From: Bacteroidales bacterium
GTDB taxonomy: Bacteria > Bacteroidota > Bacteroidia > Bacteroidales > Muribaculaceae
NCBI GenBank assembly: GCA_004557385.1
Contig: SFEA01000027.1
Location: 1 to 31,878 of the forward strand
Reading direction: 5' to 3'
Length of the DNA: 31,878 nt
Part shown: positions 24,747 through 31,443 of the stretch, one piece after another
Position numbering within the stretch: the first letter of the stretch is position 1
Layout: every line of letters starts with the position of its first letter
The notes under the pieces: generated by a model
The model's database searches: none
Told to the model about the DNA's origin: nothing
Seen by the model: only the letters and a program-made list of their open reading frames with translations
Program-made: the position numbers and the translations under genes

Positions 24747-25678
24747 TGTTGCACCCCTCCTTGATTAGTGGTTTTGCCAGTTACGGTTTCAATAAATATC
24801 TCGTTCATGGTGGGCAGCACTTCCTGGAAGCCCCTAAGCTCATAGTTGGTGTTGAGCGAAGCAATCACCTCGCGGATGTTCACGCCCGGACGCAAGCGAA
24901 TGAGCACCTCGTTGCCCTTCACGCGCTCCGACTTTATCTGCTCGATGGTGTAGAGCTGCGCGTTTGGAGCCACCACACCCTCGGCCACGCTGACGGCATA
25001 GATGTGCTTCTTGTATTGCTGGCGAATCTGGTCGACGTTGCCCTGAAGCACCACTTCGGCATGGTTGATGAGCGAAATTTCTTGACAGATGGCTTCCACC
25101 GAACCCATGTTGTGGGTCGAGAACAATATGGTAGCGCCCTCGTTGCGCAAGCGCAAAATCTCATCTTTCAGAATCTCGGCATTCACGGGGTCGAAACCCG
25201 AAAACGGCTCGTCGAAAATGAGCAGCTGCGGACGGTGAATGACGGTGCCAATAAACTGCACCTTCTGCGCCATACCCTTCGACAGGGCTTCAATCTTCTT
25301 GTTTGCCCACTCAGTCAAGCCAAAGCGCTCCAGCCACATGCGCATCTGCTGCGTGGCGTCGCTCTTGCTCATGCCTTTCAGCCTGCCCAAATAAACAATG
25401 TGGTCGGCAACCTTCATCTTCTTATACAACCCGCGCTCCTCGGGCAAATAGCCAATGTTGTTCACATCGAATGCCGTCATAGGCTTGCCGTTGAGCAGCA
25501 GCTCGCCGCTGTCGGGCTGAGTGATTTGATTGATGATGCGAATAAGCGAGGTCTTGCCAGCCCCGTTAGGTCCAAGCAAGCCATAGATGGCACCCTCGTC
25601 CACGTTCAGGCTCACATGATTGAGCGCCGTGTGCCCGCTGTACTGCTTGGTCACATCTTTCACTTCAATAAAATGCAT
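24743..25678 (-). CDS. ABC exporter ATP-binding protein (NatA/YhaQ-like)
   Basis: This 311-residue ATPase powers the permease encoded directly downstream. Seen: Walker A GPNGAGKT (36-43), a signature motif LSKGMAQ (132-138), a variant of LSGGQ. Walker B is LLIFDEP (152-158), with the D-loop GFDPVN (161-166) and the switch His189 in STHNM. A C-terminal DUF4162-type extension (about 220-300) is usual for this NatA-like group. All ATPase residues are present. The stop overlaps the permease start by four bases. A -7 box lies 48 bases upstream of the ATG, and the 38-residue peptide gene is upstream of that. Confidence 0.95.
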   Translation of the reverse strand: MHFIEVKDVTKQYSGHTALNHVSLNVDEGAIYGLLGPNGAGKTSLIRIINQITQPDSGELLLNGKPMTAFDVNNIGYLPEERGLYKKMKVADHIVYLGRLKGMSKSDATQQMRMWLERFGLTEWANKKIEALSKGMAQKVQFIGTVIHRPQLLIFDEPFSGFDPVNAEILKDEILRLRNEGATILFSTHNMGSVEAICQEISLINHAEVVLQGNVDQIRQQYKKHIYAVSVAEGVVAPNAQLYTIEQIKSERVKGNEVLIRLRPGVNIREVIASLNTNYELRGFQEVLPTMNEIFIETVTGKTTNQGGVQQ

Positions 25679-25726
25679 CTCTCTATTATATTATTTATGT
25701 GTTAATATTATCGTTTTTTATCAATG

Positions 25727-25734
25727 CAAATATA
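25727..25734 (-). promoter_or_regulatory. -7 box of the ABC exporter operon
   Basis: The minus strand reads TATATTTG 48 bases before the ATPase ATG. No well-placed upstream TTG element is seen. Confidence 0.45.
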
Positions 25735-25757
25735 ATGCATTTTGCCCAATATGCGCA

Positions 25758-25874
25758 TCATCGCCCTTGCCGCTTGCTTTTGCGAGAGCCAACAACGGCG
25801 GCGCACACTGCCAACACCAATCCGATGGTGACAAAAGGCATTGCCGATTTCAAAAATTCAAGTACCATAATCAT
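25758..25874 (-). CDS. Small membrane protein, 38 residues
   Basis: A short frame in the 420-base gap between the ABC operon and pgi. The peptide has an acidic/amphipathic start (MIMVLEFLKSAMP), one hydrophobic segment (about 12-29, with VTIGLVLAVCAAVVG) and a basic tail ending KSKRQGR. This is a clean single-pass topology with positive charges on the inside. Start choices are Met1 (25874) or Met3 (25868). The layout is what real small membrane proteins look like and is unlikely from random sequence, but no homologue is confirmed. It is on the same strand as the exporter, 79 bases upstream of it, so a role with the exporter is possible but speculative. Confidence 0.55.
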   Translation of the reverse strand: MIMVLEFLKSAMPFVTIGLVLAVCAAVVGSRKSKRQGR

Positions 25875-26014
25875 TCTATTAATTTTGTTTTACACACCCT
25901 TTAGACGCACACAGGTTGCAAAAAATCACACCCCACGGCACTTTTTCTTGCAAAAAACCTATACAATGCCACCCAATGCCCCATATTTTTTAGCAATATC
26001 GGGCAGCTATACTA

Positions 26015-26045
26015 TTGAAAATCACAAATTATTTTGGTACATTTG
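26015..26045 (+). promoter_or_regulatory. pgi promoter
   Basis: TTG (26015-26017), a 20-base spacer, then TACATTTG (26038-26045), 53 bases before the pgi ATG. A full match to the Bacteroidetes consensus. Confidence 0.65.
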
Positions 26046-26098
26046 CACATATCAACCATATAGGCAAGTAAATATAAACTCTATAACAATTAATTTCA

Positions 26099-27439
26099 AT
26101 GGGAACCATTAAACTAAACAATGCTGATGTTCTCGGCGCAGTGAGCGCCGCCGACATCGAATCGTTGCAACACGCTGCCGAAGCAGCTGTTGAGAAACTT
26201 GAAAAAGGCACGGGCGAAGGTAACGACTTTTTGGGCTGGCTGCACCTGCCAAGCACCACAAGCGACGCTTTGCTCGACGAGGTTGAAGCCGCTGCAGCCC
26301 AACTGCGCAACTCTTGCGAATATGTTGTTGCCATTGGCATCGGCGGAAGCTATCTGGGTGCAAAAGCCGTCATCGAAGCCCTCAGCGACTCGTTTGCCGC
26401 CTACAAGCCTTCGAAAGGCGCCAAAGTGCTCTTTGCCGGTCAGAACATCGGCGAGGACTATCTCTACGATTTGCAAGAACTGCTTCAGGGCAAGAACTTC
26501 GGCATTGTGGTAATCTCGAAATCAGGCACCACCACCGAGCCTGCCATCGCTTTCCGCTTCCTCAAAGAGATGCTCGAAAAGCAAGTGGGCAAAGCCGAAG
26601 CCGCCAAGCGCATCATCGCCATCACCGATGCCAGCAAGGGCGCATTGCGCAAGTTGGCTGAAGAAGAAGGCTACAAGACTTTCGTCATACCTGACAACGT
26701 GGGCGGCCGATTCTCGGTGCTCACCCCTGTAGGCCTCGTGCCTATTGCCGTTGCCGGTTTCGACGTTAAGGCGCTCGTTGAAGGTGCTCGCGCTATGGAA
26801 GCTGCCACTGCTAACGCCGATGCCGATAACGTGGTGATGGCTTATGCTAAAACTCGCAACGCCCTCTATCGCGCCGGCAAGAAGATTGAAATCCTCGTTA
26901 ACTTCCACCCAAAATTGCACTACGTTTCGGAATGGTGGAAGCAGCTCTACGGCGAGAGCGAAGGCAAGGACCACAAGGGCATTTTCCCTGCTTCGGTCGA
27001 CGACACCACCGACCTCCACTCGATGGGACAATGGATTCAAGACGGCGAACGCACCATCTTCGAAACCGTTATCACCGTTGAAAAGCAAGCTCGCACGCTG
27101 GTGATTCCGAGCGACGAGGCTAACCTCGACTGCCTAAACTACATCGCCGGAAAACGCGTCGACGAAGTGAACAAGATGGCTGAACTGGGCACCCGACTGG
27201 CTCACGTCGACGGCGGTGTGCCTACCATGGTTATCACCATGCCCGAAATCAGCGAGAAATGCCTCGGCGAACTCATCTACTTCTTCGAGAAAGCTTGCGG
27301 CGTGAGCGGATACATCCTCGAGGTGAACCCGTTCAACCAACCTGGCGTTGAAGCTTACAAGAAAAACATGTTTGCGCTGCTCAACAAGCCCGGATACGAA
27401 GCCGAAAGCGCTGCAATCCAAGCTAAGCTCGCCAAATAA
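26099..27439 (+). CDS. pgi: Glucose-6-phosphate isomerase
   Basis: This cytoplasmic enzyme interconverts glucose 6-phosphate and fructose 6-phosphate in glycolysis and gluconeogenesis. The 446 residues match the short Pgi form found in Bacteroidetes and Firmicutes. Seen: GIGGSYLGAKA (80-90) and the sugar-phosphate loop SKSGTTTEP (140-148). GGRFSVLTPVGL follows around 202-213. Further on are LYGESEGKDHKGIFP, with the conserved Glu, and the C-terminal NPFNQPGVEAYK with the Lys expected in ring opening. Nothing is missing. It has its own promoter and a textbook terminator 35 bases after the stop. The ROK sugar kinase gene lies downstream on the same strand with a separate promoter. Together they would take free glucose to fructose 6-phosphate. 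Confidence 0.98.
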   Translation: MGTIKLNNADVLGAVSAADIESLQHAAEAAVEKLEKGTGEGNDFLGWLHLPSTTSDALLDEVEAAAAQLRNSCEYVVAIGIGGSYLGAKAVIEALSDSFAAYKPSKGAKVLFAGQNIGEDYLYDLQELLQGKNFGIVVISKSGTTTEPAIAFRFLKEMLEKQVGKAEAAKRIIAITDASKGALRKLAEEEGYKTFVIPDNVGGRFSVLTPVGLVPIAVAGFDVKALVEGARAMEAATANADADNVVMAYAKTRNALYRAGKKIEILVNFHPKLHYVSEWWKQLYGESEGKDHKGIFPASVDDTTDLHSMGQWIQDGERTIFETVITVEKQARTLVIPSDEANLDCLNYIAGKRVDEVNKMAELGTRLAHVDGGVPTMVITMPEISEKCLGELIYFFEKACGVSGYILEVNPFNQPGVEAYKKNMFALLNKPGYEAESAAIQAKLAK

Positions 27440-27474
27440 ACTAAGCCGTTTATAATTACACATTATTTTATAGT

Positions 27475-27509
27475 GGCTGGGGTAGTGACTGCTGCCTCAG
27501 CCTTTTTTT
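27475..27509 (+). terminator. pgi terminator
   Basis: GGCTGGGG (27475-27482) pairs with CCTCAGCC (27495-27502), with one G-T pair, followed directly by a run of seven T (27503-27509). Confidence 0.9.
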
Positions 27510-27650
27510 ATGTGCTTCAATTGCACTCTCGGGAACATATTTCCCTCATACGCAACGCCTCAGCATCGCCTTTGTTGGCAACCAAAACACGCCCGACAAC
27601 ACATTTCCTCACCACCCCGCAGAATAAAATTTATGCAAAAGTGAGCCCAC

Positions 27651-27685
27651 TTTGTGCGCCGAAACCAAATTTATCACTATATTTG
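27651..27685 (+). promoter_or_regulatory. Promoter of the ROK kinase gene
   Basis: TTTG (27651-27654), a 23-base spacer, then TATATTTG (27678-27685). The leader is about 110 bases and carries a small hairpin, ATTCC-ACG-GGAAT, near 27719-27731. Between the pgi terminator and this promoter I see nothing coding. Confidence 0.5.
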
Positions 27686-27800
27686 TAGTAACAATTTCAT
27701 TTTGTGACATCTATGCCCATTCCACGGGAATTTGGCAAGAGCCATGAAGCTTTGAAACATTTACAACCTGAAATAATAACCAATAAAAAATACCAAAATA

Positions 27801-28898
27801 ATGTACGAACAAGACAAACGAATCGTTATGACCCTCGATGCCGGCGGCACCAACTTTGTGTTCTCCGCCATTCAGGGCTGCAAAGAAATCATCTCTCCAA
27901 TTGGGATTCCGGCAGTTGCCGACAACCTCGAAGGCTGCCTGCTCACCCTTGTTGAAGGCTTTGAGCAAGTGAAGAAGCTTTTGCCCGAACCTCCGGTTGC
28001 CATCAGTTTTGCATTCCCGGGTCCTGCCGACTACAAAAACGGCATCATTGGCGACCTGCCTAACTTCCCGGCATTCCGCGGAGGCGTTGCCCTTGGACCG
28101 TTCCTTCAGAAGCATTTCGACATTCCTGTGTATATCAACAACGACGGCGACCTGTTTGCTTACGGCGAAGCCCTTGCAGGCGCATTGCCCGAACTCAACG
28201 CTGCCATCAAGGCAGCTGGCGGCACCAAGCAATATAAGAACTTGCTCGGAATCACCTTCGGCACCGGCTTTGGCGGCGGCGTGGTGGTTGACGGCAAATT
28301 GCTCACCGGCGACAACAACTCGGGCGGCAACGTGTGGTGCTGCCGTCACAAGGACTATACCGACAAGATTTGCGAAGAAGGCGTGAGCGTGCGCGCCGTG
28401 AAACGCGTGTATGGCGAGCTTGCCGGCGTTGATGCCAGCAACCTTACTCCAAAGGACATCTTCGACATTGCCGAGGGCACTCGCGAAGGCGACGCAAAGG
28501 CTGCCGCTGCCTCGTTTGCCAAGCTCGGCGAAATCGCTGCAAACACCATGGCTCAAGCCGTTACGCTGTGCGACGGCGTGATGGTGATTGGCGGTGGCAT
28601 TGCTGCTGCTCACAAATACATCATCCCGGCTATGATGGCTGAATTCAACAGCACAATCGGCCGATTCTCGGGCGACACTTTCCCGCGCATGGAAATGAAG
28701 GTTTACGACCTCACCGACATGAGCAACATCGACAGCTTCGTGAAAGATGCTTCGGTGACTGTGAAAGTGCCTGTATACGGCGATGAAATCGTCTACGACA
28801 AAGAAAAGCGCAGCGCCATCATGGTGTCGAAACTCGGCGCAAGCAAGGCCATCAACCTGGGTGCTTACACCTTTGCCCTTGCCCAAATCGACGCTTAA
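27801..28898 (+). CDS. ROK-family sugar kinase (likely glucokinase or hexokinase)
   Basis: This 365-residue cytoplasmic kinase would phosphorylate a hexose with ATP. Seen: the phosphate-binding motif DAGGTN (13-18), the sugar-binding and catalytic stretch INNDGD (112-117) with the likely base Asp115, and GITFGTGFGGGVVVDG (150-165) of the second ATP site. Odd point: the region where most ROK proteins have GExGH followed by a Cys-rich zinc motif (CxCGxxGC) reads GGNVWCCRHK (176-184) and then C191. The usual Glu-Gly-His and the standard zinc motif are therefore absent or rearranged. The protein is also somewhat longer than the common 300-320 residues. Its position after pgi supports a glucose kinase role (inference). 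A strong terminator follows. Confidence 0.9.
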   Translation: MYEQDKRIVMTLDAGGTNFVFSAIQGCKEIISPIGIPAVADNLEGCLLTLVEGFEQVKKLLPEPPVAISFAFPGPADYKNGIIGDLPNFPAFRGGVALGPFLQKHFDIPVYINNDGDLFAYGEALAGALPELNAAIKAAGGTKQYKNLLGITFGTGFGGGVVVDGKLLTGDNNSGGNVWCCRHKDYTDKICEEGVSVRAVKRVYGELAGVDASNLTPKDIFDIAEGTREGDAKAAAASFAKLGEIAANTMAQAVTLCDGVMVIGGGIAAAHKYIIPAMMAEFNSTIGRFSGDTFPRMEMKVYDLTDMSNIDSFVKDASVTVKVPVYGDEIVYDKEKRSAIMVSKLGASKAINLGAYTFALAQIDA

Positions 28899-28928
28899 CC
28901 CCGATATTCTAATTAGCGTCATATTCTT

Positions 28929-28975
28929 CCGCTCAAGGCATGCTCTTAAATTTGCCTTGAGCGGGTGCTTTTTTA
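28929..28975 (+). terminator. Terminator of the ROK kinase gene
   Basis: CCGCTCAAGGCA (28929-28940) pairs with TGCCTTGAGCGG (28953-28964), 12 base pairs, followed by GTGC and a T-rich run (to 28975). Confidence 0.9.
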
Positions 28976-28982
28976 TTTACCT

Positions 28983-29442
28983 GAGGGTGTATCAAAATTT
29001 TGCACTCTTGAAATTATCATACGCTTTGTCGCCTGAAAGGCGGGAAGCTGAGCTTTAGCGAGGCACTTAGCCCGGGGTAAGCGAAGCGCAATCCCGGGTC
29101 ACCAACACACCAACATCTTCAGCATCTGAGCTTATCCCCACGTAGCCGACTGCACTACGTTTGTCATCAACGCGAGGTTATAGAAGTTGCAACCGCTCGC
29201 GCGGTTGTGCACGCCCAACCACCTAAAGATGTAAACACTTGATTGCCAGTGGTATTAACCGCGCGAGCGGTTACAACTTGCATAACCCCACATTGGCGCC
29301 GCAGGCGACTATGTGGGGACAGCAGAACGCTCCCCATCATCCACAACCGCGGCGCGGTTGCGGATTCAGCAATGATAGGTAATTCGCGTCTTTCTCAACG
29401 ATGCTAAATGCATAATTAGTTATATAATTATGATACACCCTC
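28983..29442 (+). repeat. Dispersed mosaic repeat, copy 2 (MITE-like)
   Basis: A non-coding element of about 460 bp bounded by perfect 12-base inverted repeats, GAGGGTGTATCA (28983-28994) / TGATACACCCTC (29431-29442). The head (29021-29100) is in the same orientation as in copy 1. The body (29135-29390) is reversed relative to copy 1. It carries hairpins with CAACCGC/GCGGTTG arms near 29190-29207, 29256-29273 and 29343-29359. The head hairpin CCCGGGGT / ATCCCGGG keeps its pairing through a G-U. No transposase is present. It lies 8 bases after the ROK terminator. Confidence 0.85.
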
Positions 29443-29462
29443 TATTATCAGAAATTTATTCA

Positions 29463-29624
29463 TTATTTCTTAATCAAGCGGCTCACCACCTCGCCATCAT
29501 CGGTGGCTATCTTCACAACGTAGACACCACTTTGCAGGTTTCCCACTTGTAAAGCCACGCGTCGCTCACCCACAAATTCTCTATCAAGCAAAAGAGTTTC
29601 CCATAAGAATAATAAGTGTTTAAT
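29463..29624 (-). pseudogene. Remnant of a type IX secretion C-terminal sorting domain
   Basis: The minus-strand frame ends in a stop at 29463-29465 and is open back to a TAG at 29625-29627, with no start codon. Its last residues read GERRVALQVGNLQSGVYVV, then KIATDDGEVVSRLIKK. This is the pattern of the Por/type IX (type A) sorting tail: a leucine-glycine-Val-Tyr strand, then a charged turn and a short basic end. The rest of the cargo protein is absent. Repeat copy 2 lies just beyond its 3' end (20 bases from the stop) and the restriction-modification locus is on its 5' side. It is probably the stump of a secreted protein gene deleted by rearrangement. It implies that the lineage has, or had, a type IX system. 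Confidence 0.7.
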
Positions 29625-29638
29625 CTAATCGTCCAACG

Positions 29639-29678
29639 GGGCTATGTCGGCAATCAACACGCAGGCATAGCCCTTTTT
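29639..29678 (+). terminator. Rightward terminator hairpin without an obvious gene
   Basis: GGGCTATG (29639-29646) pairs with CATAGCCC (29666-29673), followed by TTTTT (29674-29678). It points rightward, yet no rightward gene precedes it. It may belong to a deleted gene, or act as a weak terminator for the leftward methylase. It lies 23 bases past the methylase stop. Confidence 0.65.
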
Positions 29679-29700
29679 ATCATCCTCCCGCCACAAAAAA

Positions 29701-30580
29701 TTAAAACGGCAGGTCAACACCATACGAAACGCACTCGTCCTGCAAGAAATCAAATTCACGCTCTACAAATACAGGTGATTGTTTCTGAAGTTTCTCCAAA
29801 AAAACTTTCCGTGATGTCAGATCATCAATCTCCATGCGACGAGCTTTGCTAATTTGCAAAAAGTCCACGCTATTATCTATTCCGAGGAAACGACGCCCAA
29901 AGAGATTTGCCGCAATGCCAGTGGTGCTACTTCCAGTGAATGGGTCAAAAACCCATGCTCCAGGACGTGTTGACGCCTGTATAATACGCGACAAAACACA
30001 CAGCGGCTTTTGTGTTGGGTGCTTTCCACAAGTCTTTTCCCAGGGCGCAATAGCGGGCAATCGCCACACGTCACGCATTTGTTTTCCGCCATTAATTTTT
30101 CTCATCAACTCATAATTGAAGTAGTGCGACACTTTTGGTTCTTTTCGAGCCCAAAGGATGCACTCAGTGGAATGTGTAAAATATCTGCACGACAAATTTG
30201 GTGGCGGATTTGTTTTCACCCATGTTATACAATTCAGGATTCTAAACCCCAATTCCACCAAGCACCGAGCAATGGTGAAAATATTGTGATATGTGCCACT
30301 AATCCAAATAGTGCCGTCGCTTTTCAACTTATCTCGGCAAGCGGAAAGCCACGTTTTATCAAAGAGATAATCTGTTTCATATCCTTTTGATTTATCCCAA
30401 TCGCCTTTATTCACCGACACCATCTTCCCACTCTGAACACTTATACCCCCATTTGAGAGATGATAAGGCGGATCTGCAAAAATCATATCAAACTTAAATT
30501 CAAATGAGTTTAAGTTCGACACAATCTCCGTTCAAAAGAGTAAAATCTCTATTATCCGATTTATAGTAGGCCGTTAACAT
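29701..30580 (-). pseudogene. DpnA-type (M2.DpnII-like) GATC adenine methyltransferase, frameshifted near its start
   Basis: This is a beta-class amino-methyltransferase. It has DPPY early (FADPPYHLSNGG), a long middle with NPPPNLSCRYFTHSTECILW, and the SAM site FDPFTGSSTTGIA late, close to pneumococcal DpnA as I recall it. DpnA methylates GATC adenine and can act on single-stranded DNA. The ATG at 30580 follows the endonuclease stop by one base and reads MLTAYYKSDNRDFTLLNGDC, as expected for the family. At about 30509-30511 (CTT-AAA-C) that frame hits a stop, and the family sequence resumes in the +1 frame (LNSFEFKFDMIFADPPY). The 880-base span is one base too long for an intact gene of 292 residues. 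An internal GTG at 30522 could give a shortened enzyme. It could be a true mutation, a sequencing indel or a programmed shift. Confidence 0.85.
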
Positions 30581-30581
30581 T

Positions 30582-31438
30582 TCAAATCAGCACTTTTGAA
30601 ATTATCCCATTTTCAAGATCTGCTATATTGTATAGATGCTCCAGCACATCGAATGTTTCTTTAAGATTGTTTTTTGCATTATGACACCCACACCCATCAG
30701 TAAACCAAACAAACTTAAAATACTCCAAATCTCTTGTTTCCAAAGTAATGGTTTTATAACTTCGGGCTGTTTCATTCAGTTTCGAGCCACTGCTGGTATA
30801 AAAGTTTGTTTCAATTCCATAAACAGTATCGCTACCTTTCACGACAAAATCAAACCGCTTCTCCGCTCCTCCGTTATTTGAGATGGCAGACAAATCTATA
30901 CCCCATTTAGCTTCTATCTCATGGATATACATTTCTTTGAAATATGATTGCCCTTTCACAAGACCAGATTTACATAGGAAGCTCTCCACAAGGTTTTCAT
31001 CAAATGGCCACCTCGATTTTTACGACCATTTGAGTCCATTCCTGTTTCAATGCCAGTTACATAATCCACAAGATTATTAACAATATGATTCTCCATCAAA
31101 TCAAACAAGCCTGTTTTACGCATAAATTTAGCATAATCCCCAATCGAACAATTAGGCTTGCCAAAATGAAAGTCAATTTGACCCTCATCATCCATTGCCA
31201 TGATGTCAAGTTCCCGCTTTGCCAAAAGAATAGGAATACACCTTAAGGTCTCGGGATACTGCGCTAAAATGGTTTTGAATTCTTCTTCAATATTTCTCGA
31301 GCCAATAAGCGAATTCAAAATATTGAGTGGCAATTTTATGGCGTCAACATTATTGAATACTTTATTAAAATCAACATAATATTTATAATCAGCAATTGAT
31401 GGCCTAAATCCAGCAAGCCAAGCATCGAAATTCCTCAT
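30582..31438 (-). pseudogene. DpnII/MboI-type restriction endonuclease (GATC), frameshifted
   Basis: Two overlapping frames together match the R.DpnII family along its whole length. The first part begins MRNFDAWLAGF and contains NILNSLIGSRNIEEEF and NHIVNNLVDYVTGIETGMD. The second part contains IDLSAISNNGGAEKRFDF, YTSSGSKLNETARSYK and AKNNLKETFDVLEHLYNI. The join is at about 30998: the sequence ATGAAAAC would need to be ATGGAAAAC to keep frame, so one G seems lost. The span is 857 bases; with one base restored it would encode 285 residues, near the 288 I recall for R.DpnII. The conserved Glu/Asp-rich catalytic half lies mostly after the shift, so the enzyme is probably inactive as read. It cuts unmethylated GATC in the family. 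It begins 5 bases after the upstream methylase stop. Confidence 0.88.
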
Positions 31439-31443
31439 AATCG

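Noticed and set aside
25620..26098. Frames on the plus strand between the ABC operon and pgi
   Set aside because: They overlap the exporter start and the pgi promoter and show no domain; the minus-strand 38-residue frame is the better candidate.
27473..27688. A 71-codon frame between pgi and the ROK kinase
   Set aside because: It begins inside the pgi terminator hairpin and runs over the ROK promoter; no protein-like composition.
29616..29852. A 78-codon rightward frame near the restriction-modification locus
   Set aside because: It is antisense to the methylase coding region and contains the terminator hairpin at 29639-29678.
30509..30514. A -1 programmed frameshift in the DpnA-like methylase
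   Set aside because: The shift needed is +1 (one base skipped), so a classical -1 slippery heptamer does not explain it.
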